Source: Bradyrhizobium sp. Tv2a-2
Lineage (GTDB): Bacteria > Pseudomonadota > Alphaproteobacteria > Rhizobiales > Xanthobacteraceae
Direction: 5' to 3'
DNA: 64,000 nt
Assembly: GCF_000472425.1 (NCBI RefSeq)
Contig: NZ_AXAI01000021.1
Location: 48,204-112,203 of the forward strand
Part shown: one piece after another, positions 1-9,127 of the stretch
Layout of the letters: every line of letters starts with the position of its first letter
How positions within the stretch are numbered: the first letter of the stretch is position 1
The notes under the pieces: generated by a model
Databases searched by the model: none
What the model was told of the DNA's origin: nothing
Seen by the model: the letters and a program-made list of their open reading frames with translations, nothing else
Made by a program: the position numbers and the translations under genes

Positions 1-1
1 C

Positions 2-286
2 GGATTGGCGATTGTTCATTACTTTGCCGAACAATACGAGACGGCGCTGAGATTCGCACAAAGGGCCACACGGCAAAACCCCGACTATCCGGCGGCGCAG
101 ATCATGGTGGCCGTCAGCGCTGCCATGGCCGGGCGTGAGCGAGAAACTGCTGCTGCGGTCCAACGACTTTTGCAATTGGACCCCTCGTACCGGTTTGAAA
201 GCTTCCGCGATATCTGGCTTGTCCGGCGGGCGGAAGATCGAGCTGCTTTCGAGGCCGGTCTTCGCTTGACGGGACTACCCGCTTAG
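2..286 (+). CDS. C-terminal end of a TPR-repeat protein (5' truncated by window edge)
   Basis: The frame is open from the first bases of the window, so only the last ~94 residues are present. They contain a tetratricopeptide-like helical pair (about residues 5-60; Y-A-L, A-N-P-D-Y-P-A-A spacing) followed by a short charged tail ending in GLPA. This ending resembles the TPR-bearing C-terminus of the adenylate cyclase/TPR proteins that are abundant in Bradyrhizobium, but no catalytic domain is visible. The N-terminal identity is therefore an inference. The next 280 bases downstream show no gene. Confidence 0.6.
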   Translation, partial: GLAIVHYFAEQYETALRFAQRATRQNPDYPAAQIMVAVSAAMAGRERETAAAVQRLLQLDPSYRFESFRDIWLVRRAEDRAAFEAGLRLTGLPA

Positions 287-567
287 CCAGATACACACTC
301 GTGTCTGTAAGCTCGAGCGGATGACAGCAGGTCGACGCTCCGCCGAACATGTGCGTGAGTACCATTGGCAAGAGCCATTGGCGAATTGGCAGCTTAGAAC
401 ACGGTAATTGGCGCGATACGACGTTGCCAGTTTTGGGGGCGTACGTCATCGCTGACATTGCCCGAGCCATCGTTCCAACAGACTGGTTCAAAAATGGAGG
501 TTGGGTTCTCCAGGGATTTGTCAAAAGTTGTCAAACTCGATTAATCCAAGTGTAAGGGATTGAACTA

Positions 568-1590
568 GTGAAAGCTTTCTTGTTTGAGAGAAATGGAGAA
601 CCGCAAGATGTTCTCCGAGTCGTCGAACTCCCTACACCGTCCGCAGCACCAGGTGAAATCTTGGTGCGCGTGCTATTTTCTCCCGTTCACCCGAGTGATC
701 TGCATATCATGCGAGGTCGGTTCGGCCGTCAGCCGAGGTTGCCGGCCAGTCCCGGTGTGGAGTGCGTCGGTGTCGTAGAGGCGTTGGGGCCCGGTGTTGG
801 TGGGCCAGCTCCAGGCACCCGTGTTGTCTTGCGGCAGGCCTTCGGTTGCTGGCGCGAGTTTGTCGTGGCACGTGCGGAGATGGTCATTCCCGTTCCTGAT
901 GAAGTTTCGGATGAGGATGCGGCACAAGCCCTTATCAATCCGGTCACAGCCTGGGCAATGACAATGGCCGAACACCAAATGGAACCTGGTGACTGGATCG
1001 TGCAAACGGCCGCTGGCTCTACGGTTGGTCGCTTGGTTCTGCAGCTTGCAAGGTCTGAAGGCTTCAAGACGATTAACATAGTTCGGCGGCGTGCGCAGGT
1101 TCCGGAGATCAGAGCGCTTGGCGCCGACGTTGTGCTGACATCTGAAGACGACAACTGGGGCAGTGAACTCATGCGAGCTGCTGACGGCAAGGCCCCGGCG
1201 AAGGCTATCGATTGCGTCTCCGGGAGAACTGGCGCGACCGTTGTTCGTCATTTGGCTCCGGGCGGCAAATTGCTCCTATTCGGCGCTTTATCGTCTCATC
1301 GGCAAACCGATTCCGCAGCATTCGAAATGCCGATATTTGGTCCCAGACTCATCTATGGTGCAACGACGGTACAGGGATGGTTCCTGTTCCATTGGCTCGA
1401 CAACACACCTGTTGAGGAATGCAGGAGAGTCCTCTCGACGATATTGGACCGGCTTGCTTGTCGGGAACTGCGACTTCCGCCAGCAAAGCAACACCTTCCA
1501 GAGAAAATTGCCGATGCTTTGCTAGATGCAGACGGCACCGGAAGGGGTGGCAAACCTTTGCTTAGACTTCAGGCTTTCGGATCGGGCTGA
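568..1590 (+). CDS. MDR-family NADPH-dependent enoyl reductase/quinone oxidoreductase-like protein
   Basis: This 340-residue protein has the two-domain medium-chain dehydrogenase/reductase layout. A GroES-like N-terminal half carries the HPSDLHIMRG and PGVECVG motifs, and a Rossmann domain contains an A-A-G-S-T-V-G-R cofactor loop near residue 150 followed by LKTINI-like strand residues. The VxNPxTAW segment and the QTAAGSTVG loop are closer to the 2-enoyl thioester reductase (MECR/ETR) branch than to zinc alcohol dehydrogenases, and no clear catalytic zinc Cys/His set is seen. It probably reduces an enoyl-thioester or a quinone/enone with NADPH. The start codon is GTG, after an A-rich leader. 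It stands alone, so the substrate cannot be inferred. Confidence 0.75.
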   Translation: MKAFLFERNGEPQDVLRVVELPTPSAAPGEILVRVLFSPVHPSDLHIMRGRFGRQPRLPASPGVECVGVVEALGPGVGGPAPGTRVVLRQAFGCWREFVVARAEMVIPVPDEVSDEDAAQALINPVTAWAMTMAEHQMEPGDWIVQTAAGSTVGRLVLQLARSEGFKTINIVRRRAQVPEIRALGADVVLTSEDDNWGSELMRAADGKAPAKAIDCVSGRTGATVVRHLAPGGKLLLFGALSSHRQTDSAAFEMPIFGPRLIYGATTVQGWFLFHWLDNTPVEECRRVLSTILDRLACRELRLPPAKQHLPEKIADALLDADGTGRGGKPLLRLQAFGSG

Positions 1591-1847
1591 CGCGACGGTG
1601 CTTTTCAATCTGCGTAATTCAAGTCGTTCGAGCGGATAGCCGCCCTATGCGGAGGTTTTCTCTCCTCGGTCTATCGGCAACTACAAAATTCACTGGAGTA
1701 TCGTGTCATCCGATAGCGCGGCTCATGGCGAGCGGGCATAGGGCGCACTTTGCCGCCGCAGAGGTCTGCTGCAACGTCGCGTGGCATGCGGCGAAGGTCC
1801 GCCGCAAACGTATGTTCTTTTATACCCGTGCATAGTGGCCTGAATTC

Positions 1848-2552
1848 GTGCTCGACTCCCATGGAGGTCTCGCCAATTGGAGGCGTGTCACGGGGGTCGA
1901 TTTGCGGCTGACGCTCGGCGGCTACCTCTTCGAGATTAAGCGGCATCCCGACGGGCTTCGTACCGCGCTCGTCAAGATCGATCCGCGTGCACCCCGCACG
2001 CTGATTGTCCCGTTTCCCGAGAAGGGCGATCGCGGCATCTATGAGGGTGGAAAGATCAGGATACAAACGGATGCCGGTGCAGTCATCGAGGAACTTGCTG
2101 CGCCACGGTCCACGTACGAAGGGCATGAACGTCGAACGCCATGGAACGACCTGCAGTATCTCTATTTTATCGGCTATGCGTTTTGGAATTACTTCACGAC
2201 GCCGTTTCTTCTAGCTTCGCCAGGGGTCTCCGTGGAGGAGGTGTCGCCTTGGGAAGAAAACGGACAGCACTGGCGCGTGCTTCAAGCCACGTTTGACAAA
2301 GCCATCGACACGCATTGCGCCGTCCAGAAATTTTACTTTGACCGAAATGGAATGTTGCAGCGCCACGACTATTTCACCGACGTCGCAAAGGGCAATGCCG
2401 CCCACTACTGCATGGACTACCGAACCTTTGATGGCTTCGTGTTTCCGACCAGGAGAAGGGTCGTCTCTCGCGGGGAAGGAGAGATTGCCGCCACGGGCGG
2501 CCCATCGAGCGTACTGATCGATATCGAGTCGATCGTAGTGACTTTCGAGTGA
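1848..2552 (+). CDS. Hypothetical protein, 'AHGG' soluble family
   Basis: A 234-residue protein begins with a GTG start and LDSHGGLANW. An in-frame TAG lies 15 bases upstream, so it cannot extend much further. The opening (D-x-H-G-G-L-x-x-W) and the alternating beta-strand pattern resemble a family of uncharacterised rhizobial proteins that begin near an A-H-G-G-L motif. It contains W/Y-rich central segments (around residues 100-125), no signal peptide and no catalytic motif I recognise. The codon pattern and composition look genuinely coding. Function is unknown. Confidence 0.6.
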   Translation: MLDSHGGLANWRRVTGVDLRLTLGGYLFEIKRHPDGLRTALVKIDPRAPRTLIVPFPEKGDRGIYEGGKIRIQTDAGAVIEELAAPRSTYEGHERRTPWNDLQYLYFIGYAFWNYFTTPFLLASPGVSVEEVSPWEENGQHWRVLQATFDKAIDTHCAVQKFYFDRNGMLQRHDYFTDVAKGNAAHYCMDYRTFDGFVFPTRRRVVSRGEGEIAATGGPSSVLIDIESIVVTFE

Positions 2553-2861
2553 GCGGCACCGGTAATCGTCCGGCCGCAGACGGTCGCGGCGATTGGCTAC
2601 GATCGGTCTCGGATCTGGCGGTAGAACAATTGGTCGACGGCTCTGCCGCGCGGATATGCAAAGAATGATGCGTATAATGGCATCATTTGACCGGTAGTTT
2701 GGCAGGATAAGACGTTGTGTAGCGTGGGCCAGCACTTATTCCTGGAGGGCAGAGGAAACGCATCGGCCAATACGTCGGGTCTTCGACCCGAACCAGCGAT
2801 CCTGGGTGAGCCGCAAACGGCCGCCGGAAATCGAGTACGCCGAAAAGCATGGAGAAGTCGA
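2553..2861 (+). other. Intergenic region upstream of the DUF485-actP operon
   Basis: No convincing gene is seen here. The stretch probably contains the promoter of the downstream membrane-protein operon, but no consensus operator was recognised. An open frame continues upstream of the DUF485 start from 2715, but its first ~49 residues do not match the family and are not taken as coding. Confidence 0.4.
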
Positions 2862-3179
2862 ATGCCGCGCTTAACGCCGGAACAGACGCGGGCAATTCTC
2901 GCCGATCCGAACTTTACGAAGTTAGCCGGCGGGCGCGCAAGATTGCGCTGGGTGCTTTCCGCAGTGACGCTGGTGATGTTTTTTGGCTTCATCGCCCTGG
3001 TCGCGTCCGCGAGGAGCCTGCTGGGCGCGAGCGTTCCAGGAAGCGTCATTCCGGTCGGGCTGCTGCTGGCGTTCTCGATCATCGTGCTCGTTGTGGTGCT
3101 GACTGGCGTTTACGTACAGCGCTCCAACAGCCAGTTCGATGAGCTTGCCCGCCGCCTGAACAGGGAGTTCGCGCGATGA
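2862..3179 (+). CDS. DUF485 domain inner-membrane protein
   Basis: The 105-residue product has the DUF485 pattern: a short N-terminal helix (LTPEQTRAILADPNFTKL) followed by two membrane spans (about residues 28-52 and 60-85) and a basic C-terminal tail. DUF485 proteins (E. coli YjcH type) are typically ~100 residues and are encoded directly before the ActP symporter, as here. I chose the internal ATG at 2862 because it gives the family's normal length; the frame is open further upstream. The stop overlaps the actP start (ATGA), which implies translational coupling. The role is probably accessory to acetate/monocarboxylate uptake. Confidence 0.85.
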   Translation: MPRLTPEQTRAILADPNFTKLAGGRARLRWVLSAVTLVMFFGFIALVASARSLLGASVPGSVIPVGLLLAFSIIVLVVVLTGVYVQRSNSQFDELARRLNREFAR

Positions 3180-4843
3180 TCCGTCGTTGCCTGACAACCG
3201 CGTCGATCGCGCTTTTCCCGGTGGCCGCTGCCGCACAAACGAGTGCGGCGAGCGGCTCCGATCGCAAGGACCTCGTCTCCATCGCTATGTTCCTGAGCAT
3301 TGTGGCCGCGACCGTTGTCATAACTTATCGATCGGCGCGCAGCGCCAGATCGAAGGTAGGATTCTACACGGCGGGCCACGCAGTCACGCCGTTGCAGAAT
3401 GGCCTTGCGCTCGCTGGCGATTTTCTCTCTGCGGCGGCGTTTCTTGGGATATCCGCACTTGTCTACACCAGCGGATTTGACGGGCTCCTGTATGCCATCG
3501 GCTTTCTCACCGGGTGGCCGATCGTTCTCTTCCTGATGTCGGAACGCATGCGCAATCTGGGCAGCTTCACCTTCTCCGATGCAGCCGCTTTCCGCCTCGA
3601 CCGGACGCCGATCCGCCTGGTTGCCGCAACCGGCAGCCTCGTCGTCGTGCTGTTCTACCTCGTCGCCCAAATGATCGGGGCAGGCAAGGTTATAGAGCTC
3701 CTGTTCGGCGTCAATTATGTCGTTGCCGTGATCGGCGTGGGCCTCTTGATGATCCTCTACGTCACCGTCGGCGGCATGCAGGCGACGACATGGGTGCAGA
3801 TCACGAAGGCAGCGCTGCTGTTGTGCGGCGGAACGCTGATGGGTATCGGCGTTCTCTGGCATTTCAATTTCAGCTTTGGCGAGCTGCTTATCGCTGCAAG
3901 CAAGATCCACCCGAAGGGCCAAGCGATCCTCGCGCCCGGTGGATTGTTCGCCGAGCCGGTCTCCGCAATCTCGCTTGGTCTCGCGCTGGTATTCGGGACC
4001 GCAGGACTGCCACATATCCTGATGCGCTTTTTCACGGTAAAGGACGCAGCGTGCGCGCGCAAATCGGTGTTTTATGCGACATCCTGCGTCGCGTATTTCT
4101 GCCTGGTCATCCCGATGCTCGGGTTTGGCGCCGTGTCGATCCTGATGTCGGATCCCAGCTACTTCCACGTCGGTGCGTCTGGACAGTTCAATAGAATCAC
4201 CGACCTGATTGGCGGTCCGAACATGGCCTCGATCCATCTCGCCCACGCCATGGGCGGCCCGATCTTGCTTGGCTTCATTTCGGCCGTTGCCTTTGCGACA
4301 ATTCTCGCTGTCGTCGCTGGCCTGACGCTCGCCGGTGCTTCGGCCGTCAGTCATGACATCTATGGCCAGGTGATCGCTAAGGGACAGGCCTCGGACGCCC
4401 GGGAGGTGCTGGTCTCGAAGATTGCGGCTGTCGCAATCGGCACGGTGGCGGTCCTGCTTGCTTACGCCTTCGAGAACCAGAATGTGGCGTTTATGGCCGG
4501 TCTTGCGCTGTCGGTTGCCGCGAGCTGCAATTTTCCTGTTCTCGCCATGGCGATCTTTTGGCGCGGGACGACAACCCGTGGCGCCGTGGCAGGTGGGCTT
4601 ATCGGGCTCATCAGCGCGGTGGTTCTGGTGGTGCTCAGCAAGGTAGTCTGGGTTGCCGTCTTCAAGTTCACCGCCGCGCCGTTCCCGTACGAAAATCCGG
4701 CGCTGTTCTCGATGCCGCTCGCGTTTCTGTTCACATGGATGTTCTCGGTCACGGACAGAAGCGCGCGAGGGGTTCGCGAGCGCGCGGCTTTCGATGCGCA
4801 ATTGATACAGTCCGAAATCGGACTACCTCAGGCGGCGGGTTAA
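3176..4843 (+). CDS. actP: Cation/acetate symporter, sodium:solute symporter family
   Basis: This 555-residue protein begins with a signal-like segment ending in AAAAQTS and then carries about 13 hydrophobic spans. FYTAGHAVTPLQNGLALAGD, the sodium-symporter signature around residues 60-85, is typical of ActP, as is the later AGLTLAGASAVSHDIYG segment. In this family the protein takes up acetate and other short monocarboxylates with a cation. It is translationally coupled to the DUF485 gene upstream, the standard yjcH-actP arrangement. No acetyl-CoA synthetase gene is adjacent, so the physiological substrate is inferred from the family. Confidence 0.9.
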   Translation: MIRRCLTTASIALFPVAAAAQTSAASGSDRKDLVSIAMFLSIVAATVVITYRSARSARSKVGFYTAGHAVTPLQNGLALAGDFLSAAAFLGISALVYTSGFDGLLYAIGFLTGWPIVLFLMSERMRNLGSFTFSDAAAFRLDRTPIRLVAATGSLVVVLFYLVAQMIGAGKVIELLFGVNYVVAVIGVGLLMILYVTVGGMQATTWVQITKAALLLCGGTLMGIGVLWHFNFSFGELLIAASKIHPKGQAILAPGGLFAEPVSAISLGLALVFGTAGLPHILMRFFTVKDAACARKSVFYATSCVAYFCLVIPMLGFGAVSILMSDPSYFHVGASGQFNRITDLIGGPNMASIHLAHAMGGPILLGFISAVAFATILAVVAGLTLAGASAVSHDIYGQVIAKGQASDAREVLVSKIAAVAIGTVAVLLAYAFENQNVAFMAGLALSVAASCNFPVLAMAIFWRGTTTRGAVAGGLIGLISAVVLVVLSKVVWVAVFKFTAAPFPYENPALFSMPLAFLFTWMFSVTDRSARGVRERAAFDAQLIQSEIGLPQAAG

Positions 4844-4910
4844 GCTTCCGCGGCGGCATGATGTCTCACTCGGCAATCGGGCTCGCACCCATCGACATGG
4901 AGGATGGCTT

Positions 4911-5504
4911 ATGACCGTAGTTAATCGAGGGCTTCGGCACTTAATTCTCGGAGGGTTCTTAGTGATGGCTTTCACATCGACAAGCAACTCGTTGACGGCG
5001 TCGACACAGGAGGGTGTCGAGGTGACATCTGCTCCGCTTCCCGTCGAGCATATCGTGATTAGGACGAAGAAGCCTTATCCGGAGGTCAAGGCTGGAATCG
5101 AACGGCTTGGCCGATTCGACGACGCCATGCGCGAGATGCTCGCGAAGGACGACATCGAGGGCCTACGCGCCGCCGCCGAGCGGGCCGCTGGCGACGACGG
5201 TTTGGCAATCCATTACGTGGCGCGCCACGGCGATCTTCTTGCCCTTCAGGGAGAACGTCGCCCACTCGTCGCCTATTATATCGGGAACATCCTATCGGCT
5301 TCGGCAATGACGAAGGTCAATCCCGCCGCCGGCCTTTATGCTCCGTTGCGGGTCGTCGTGTATGCCAATCCGGATGGCGGTACGACAATGGAATACGATC
5401 GTCCGACCTCCATGTTCGGTCAGTTCCGAAGCGCGGAGATCGACGCTGTTGCGCAATCGCTCGACGAGCGGCTTCTGACCTTCCTCAAGAAAGTGAGTTC
5501 GTAG
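4911..5504 (+). CDS. DUF302 domain-containing exported protein
   Basis: The 197-residue protein starts with a basic/hydrophobic leader (RHLILGGFLVMAFTSTSNSLTA, read in two parts) that could be a Sec signal peptide. It continues with a DUF302-type alpha/beta domain: VEHIVIRTKKPY...GIERLGRFD, then the LVAYYIGNILSA...PLRVVVY core and an EYDRPTSMFG segment near the end. DUF302 proteins are small, often periplasmic and biochemically undefined. It lies 67 bases after actP and 31 bases before the fumarylacetoacetase gene on the same strand, so co-transcription is possible. Confidence 0.8.
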   Translation: MTVVNRGLRHLILGGFLVMAFTSTSNSLTASTQEGVEVTSAPLPVEHIVIRTKKPYPEVKAGIERLGRFDDAMREMLAKDDIEGLRAAAERAAGDDGLAIHYVARHGDLLALQGERRPLVAYYIGNILSASAMTKVNPAAGLYAPLRVVVYANPDGGTTMEYDRPTSMFGQFRSAEIDAVAQSLDERLLTFLKKVSS

Positions 5505-5535
5505 GAGTCCGCAGAGCACGCGCGGCTAAGCCGCG

Positions 5536-6906
5536 GTGACGCGCAACAATCGGAGCGGCGCGATGACGGTTGAGATCGATGAGACGCATGATCCGAAGCG
5601 GCGCAGCATTGTCGATGCGGCGAACCGCCCGGATGCGGAGTTTCCCATTCAAAATCTGCCGCTTGGTGTGTTCAGTACGGCGGACGATCCAGCGCCGCGA
5701 ATTGGGATCGCGATCGGCGATCAAGTCTTCGATCTGGGGAAGGCAAGCGCGGGCAGCGACCGGTTTGGCGAAGCAACGCGGGCGGCTTTGCAGGCCCCCG
5801 TGCTCAATCCGCTGTTTTCGCTCGGCCGGAAGGCGCTGCGCGAGCTGCGCCATATCGCGACCGAGATGCTGGACGAGCGGACCAGCGGCAGCCTAGTGCA
5901 GCAGCACGCATCGGAGCTGCTTGTTCCGCTAGAGCATTGTGCACTCCATCTTCCGACGAAAGTAAGCAACTACACGGACTTTTATGCCGGCATCTATCAC
6001 GCGCGGGCGGCTGGCGCGCTGCTGACCCCCGAAAATCCGCTTCCCGCGAACTACAAATGGGTGCCGATCGCGTATCACGGCCGGGCCTCGTCGGTGCAGG
6101 TCGGACAAGGCATGGTCCGGCGTCCACTCGGACAGCGGCCACCCGCGGCGGCCGGCGAGCCGCCCGGTTTCGGTCCGTGCGAACGATTGGATTTCGAGCT
6201 CGAGATGGGCTTCTATCTCGCGCGTGGCAATCGGCTCGGCAGCCCGATCCGAATCGGCGAGGCGGCGGAACAGATCGCTGGCTTCTCACTGTTGAACGAC
6301 TGGTCGGCGCGAGACATCCAGCGCTGGGAGATGTATCCGCTCGGTCCGTTCCTGAGCAAAAGCTTTGCGACCTCGGTCGCGCCATGGATCGTCACGACAG
6401 ACGCGCTCGCGCCATTCCGCGTTCCCGCGCTCCCTCGTCCGGAAGGCGATCCGCGCCCGCTGGATTACCTGTCGGATGAGATGGACCAGACCTGCGGAGG
6501 CCTCGACGTCCATCTTCAGGTGCTGCTGTCCACCGAGACGATGCGCCGTTCGAACGAGCCGGCTGTCGAGATACTGACCTCGAACGCCAGATATCTGTAC
6601 TGGACGCCGGCGCAGATGATCGCTCATCACACGATCAACGGCTGCAACTTACAATCGGGCGACCTGATTGGTACGGGAACCATTTCTGGGCCCAGCCCGG
6701 CCGAGCTCAGCAGCATGCTCGAGTTCACGAACGGCGGATCGAAGCCAGTTGTGCTACCGAACGGCGAGCAAAGGGGATTCCTGCAGGACGGCGACGAGAT
6801 TACGTTCCGCGGCCGGTGTCACCGCTCGGGGTTCGTGTCGATTGGTTTCGGGTCATGCGTCGGCAGGATCCTGCCTTCGAATTCCTCGTCGGCGGCGGAA
6901 CGCTGA
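5536..6906 (+). CDS. fahA: Fumarylacetoacetase
   Basis: The 456-residue product hydrolyses 4-fumarylacetoacetate to fumarate and acetoacetate, the last step of tyrosine/homogentisate breakdown. The N-terminal SH3-like domain (~residues 35-125) is followed by the catalytic FAH fold with the family motifs NYTDFYAGIYHA (metal Asp and catalytic His), IAYHGRASS, LDFELEMGF and DWSARDIQRWE. Length is slightly over that of characterised enzymes (~420-440). The GTG at 5536 is the longest start; an ATG at 5563 is equally plausible and closer to family length. Homogentisate dioxygenase and maleylacetoacetate isomerase are not in the neighbourhood. Confidence 0.93.
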   Translation: MTRNNRSGAMTVEIDETHDPKRRSIVDAANRPDAEFPIQNLPLGVFSTADDPAPRIGIAIGDQVFDLGKASAGSDRFGEATRAALQAPVLNPLFSLGRKALRELRHIATEMLDERTSGSLVQQHASELLVPLEHCALHLPTKVSNYTDFYAGIYHARAAGALLTPENPLPANYKWVPIAYHGRASSVQVGQGMVRRPLGQRPPAAAGEPPGFGPCERLDFELEMGFYLARGNRLGSPIRIGEAAEQIAGFSLLNDWSARDIQRWEMYPLGPFLSKSFATSVAPWIVTTDALAPFRVPALPRPEGDPRPLDYLSDEMDQTCGGLDVHLQVLLSTETMRRSNEPAVEILTSNARYLYWTPAQMIAHHTINGCNLQSGDLIGTGTISGPSPAELSSMLEFTNGGSKPVVLPNGEQRGFLQDGDEITFRGRCHRSGFVSIGFGSCVGRILPSNSSSAAER

Positions 6907-6930
6907 CCGAAGCGTGAAAAGAGGCGTGAG

Positions 6931-7077
6931 ATGGAGTGCCGAGCTGCTCTCGTGTATGCGGAGCTTACCTCTCCGGGCCTCGACTTGGACGAGGTGCGCC
7001 TTGGACAGTTGTTGGCGACTCTCTCGGCTCTGACCTTGTTGCTGATGATTTACGCCTTGTTGGGCATTGGCACCTAG
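6931..7077 (+). CDS. Predicted 48-residue small membrane protein
   Basis: An ATG at 6931 follows a good purine-rich site (GAGGCGTGAG) and opens a 48-codon frame. The C-terminal half is a clear single hydrophobic span (LLATLSALTLLLMIYALLG) after an acidic/polar N-terminal half. It begins 24 bases after fahA and ends by overlapping, on the opposite strand, the last bases of the AraC gene. No family is recognised. A single-span small protein co-transcribed with fahA is an inference from spacing and composition only. Confidence 0.4.
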   Translation: MECRAALVYAELTSPGLDLDEVRLGQLLATLSALTLLLMIYALLGIGT

Positions 7078-8135
7078 TTCTGTCGGCTCCGCTCGGGGCT
7101 ACGGAAATCTGTCGGCGAGCGGTTCGTCCATTTCTTGAACGCTTTGCGAAAGCTGGTCGCGTCGGCAAAGCCGATGCGCTCGGCGACCTGGTCGATGCTC
7201 ATATGCGTATTCTCCAGCAGCTCGGTCGCAAGCGATCGGCGTATCTCGTCGACAATGGACTGGTAGGACAATCCGCCGTCCGCCAACCTGCGGTGGAAGG
7301 TACGCAAGGAAACGCCGAGCTGGGACGCGATATCTGAGGCCGGCGGGAAACGGTTCGGGCTATTCAGGCAGGCCGCGCGAATGCGGCGTACGAGGTCGGA
7401 TTCACCGGGATGTTTGGTCAGTACCGTATCGCAGACCTGCTGGCATATCTCGGCCGTGATCGGGTTGGCGTTCGGACAGGGCAGATCCAGAACCTTGGCG
7501 TCGAAGTGCCACTCCATCCGGTCAGCGTTGAAGTCGATCGGGCAGTTGAAAAGGCGTTCGTAGTTGCGCCAGTGGATCGGCGGCGGATAGGGAAAGATCA
7601 TGCACTTGCTCGGGAACGGCAGTTCGAGGACGCGGCTGAACAGGACGATCATCGAGCTTCGCCAGAACTCCGCGGCGAATGGCAATAGCTCGCCAAGTGT
7701 GTCGAGGCCGTGGCTCCTGAGGATCGCGGTTGTTCCGCTCTCGATACGGAAGCTAATCTGCCGAACCGCCGGGCCCGCCATCGTCACGTGATCAAGCGAG
7801 AAGTTCAGCGCATCTCCGAACGTGGGGCTCGAGACCATCGCGTATCCGTAGATGCCGTAGTCGCTGATTCTCTGTCTGGCGCCGGCCAAAAGTCCCACGT
7901 CGGATCGCTTTGCGAGCCTCATGGCGTTGCGGTAAATCGCGAGCCGCTGGCGGTGCGAGATGCGGGCGTGGGCATCCTCAAGCTGCGCCGCATCCACGCC
8001 TGTCCTCGCGAAGAGATCGCGAACCGAGATGCCTTCCGCCCCGAGCTCCGCGGCTAACGCTGCCAGGCCCAGCAGGTTCTGGGTCGGGGCGTCGAGGTCG
8101 CCCGAGATCGGCGTCACGAGTTTGATCGGCTTCAT
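7074..8135 (-). CDS. AraC-family transcriptional regulator (OruR/ArgR-like, with AraC_binding_2-type N domain)
   Basis: This 353-residue protein has a long N-terminal ligand-sensing domain (about residues 20-210) of the type found in OruR-like AraC regulators. The C-terminal AraC DNA-binding domain (~255-350) has two helix-turn-helix units: ASQLGVSLRTFHRRLADGGL and VAERIGFADATSFRKAFKKW, followed by the usual SPTDFR ending. It is divergent from the enoyl-CoA hydratase/CoA-transferase/SDR operon starting 222 bases away and is the obvious candidate regulator. A pair of direct repeats in the shared intergenic region would suit AraC binding. Confidence 0.88.
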   Translation of the reverse strand: MKPIKLVTPISGDLDAPTQNLLGLAALAAELGAEGISVRDLFARTGVDAAQLEDAHARISHRQRLAIYRNAMRLAKRSDVGLLAGARQRISDYGIYGYAMVSSPTFGDALNFSLDHVTMAGPAVRQISFRIESGTTAILRSHGLDTLGELLPFAAEFWRSSMIVLFSRVLELPFPSKCMIFPYPPPIHWRNYERLFNCPIDFNADRMEWHFDAKVLDLPCPNANPITAEICQQVCDTVLTKHPGESDLVRRIRAACLNSPNRFPPASDIASQLGVSLRTFHRRLADGGLSYQSIVDEIRRSLATELLENTHMSIDQVAERIGFADATSFRKAFKKWTNRSPTDFRSPERSRQN

Positions 8136-8189
8136 AGCTCGGCTCGTCTGGCACGGATTGACCTGCCGGAAATATCAATCCATCAGCGT

Positions 8190-8219
8190 ATTGGCAGTGT
8201 TTGACATCATAATTGGCAG
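8190..8219. promoter_or_regulatory. Candidate AraC operator: direct repeat ATTGGCAG x2
   Basis: The octamer ATTGGCAG occurs at 8190-8197 and again at 8212-8219 in the same orientation, 22 bp apart (about two helical turns). The pair lies inside the divergent promoter region between the AraC gene and the hydratase operon. Paired direct half-sites of ~21-22 bp period are typical of AraC-family binding sites. Assignment to this regulator is inferred. Confidence 0.45.
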
Positions 8220-8357
8220 ACCCTGACGTTGTCACCTCCCTCGTGTGCGGCCAGATTTTAGGGACCACAAACGGCCGAAGGCTGCCGTGAAACGAGGAAG
8301 CGTTCATCGGTCGGGCCCAGTCCGGGTCTCGACCGCTCGACGAAGCGAGGGAGACAG

Positions 8358-9125
8358 ATGACCACAGTTGCTCACGAAATCGACGGCAAGGTCGGCGTGG
8401 TGGCGCTCGCGAAGCCGCCGCACAATTTGATCGACGATAGACTGATCGAAGATCTCATGGCCGCTTACCGTGCGGTCGTCGAACGCGGTTGTCGAGCGAT
8501 CCTGTTGCGGAGTTCGATGCGGCATTTCTGCGCCGGTGCCGAGATGGGCTCCTGGGGCACTGGAACGACCCTCCATGCCGACAAGCCCCGGTTCGAAGCC
8601 ATGCTTGAGGCCCTCGAAGACGTTCCGGTGCCCACGGTCGCGGCCGTGAACGGAGGGGCCCTTGGTGGTGGCCTCGAGATCGCTCTGACGTGCGACATGA
8701 TCATCGCGGCTGGCACCGCGTTCTTCGGTCAGGTCGAGGTCGCGGTTGGCCTTTTGCCCTTGCTCGGCGGCACGCAGCGGCTTGCGCAACGGGCCGGTGT
8801 CGCGCGCGCAAAGGAGATCGCAATGCTCGGCCGCCGCCACACGCCGGAGGCGTTCGAGCGCTGGGGCATCATCAATCTCGTCGTGCCGGAATCCGAATTG
8901 GGATCGGCATCGCTGACCTGGGCACGGCAGCTTGCTGCTGGCCCCACGCAAGTCATCAAGGGCATCAAGATGCAGGCGAATCTTGAGGCGCGCGGTGGAA
9001 TCGGGGCGGCGGACTCGCGGCAGATCGAGATCAACGAGATGATCTGGAAGGCCAAGGATCGCGAGCGCGGCGCAAACGCGTTTTTCGCCACCGGCCCGGC
9101 AACCGCCGTATTCGAGGGAGACTGA
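8358..9125 (+). CDS. Enoyl-CoA hydratase/isomerase family protein
   Basis: The 255-residue crotonase-fold protein carries an oxyanion-hole region (RHFCAGAEMG, ~residues 54-65) and the VNGGALGGGLEIALTCD motif (~95-112) where the first catalytic Glu usually lies. It ends at the family's normal length. It is the first gene of an operon with a CaiB-type CoA transferase (2-base gap) and, further on, an SDR dehydrogenase, divergent from an AraC regulator. The set suggests activation of a carboxylic acid to a CoA thioester followed by hydration and oxidation. The substrate is not evident. Confidence 0.88.
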   Translation: MTTVAHEIDGKVGVVALAKPPHNLIDDRLIEDLMAAYRAVVERGCRAILLRSSMRHFCAGAEMGSWGTGTTLHADKPRFEAMLEALEDVPVPTVAAVNGGALGGGLEIALTCDMIIAAGTAFFGQVEVAVGLLPLLGGTQRLAQRAGVARAKEIAMLGRRHTPEAFERWGIINLVVPESELGSASLTWARQLAAGPTQVIKGIKMQANLEARGGIGAADSRQIEINEMIWKAKDRERGANAFFATGPATAVFEGD

Positions 9126-9127
9126 CC

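Noticed and set aside
3110..4801. 563-codon open frame antisense to the acetate symporter
   Set aside because: Translation is rich in Arg/His/Asp with no domain pattern. It is a GC-driven shadow of actP, whose membrane-protein motifs are clear.
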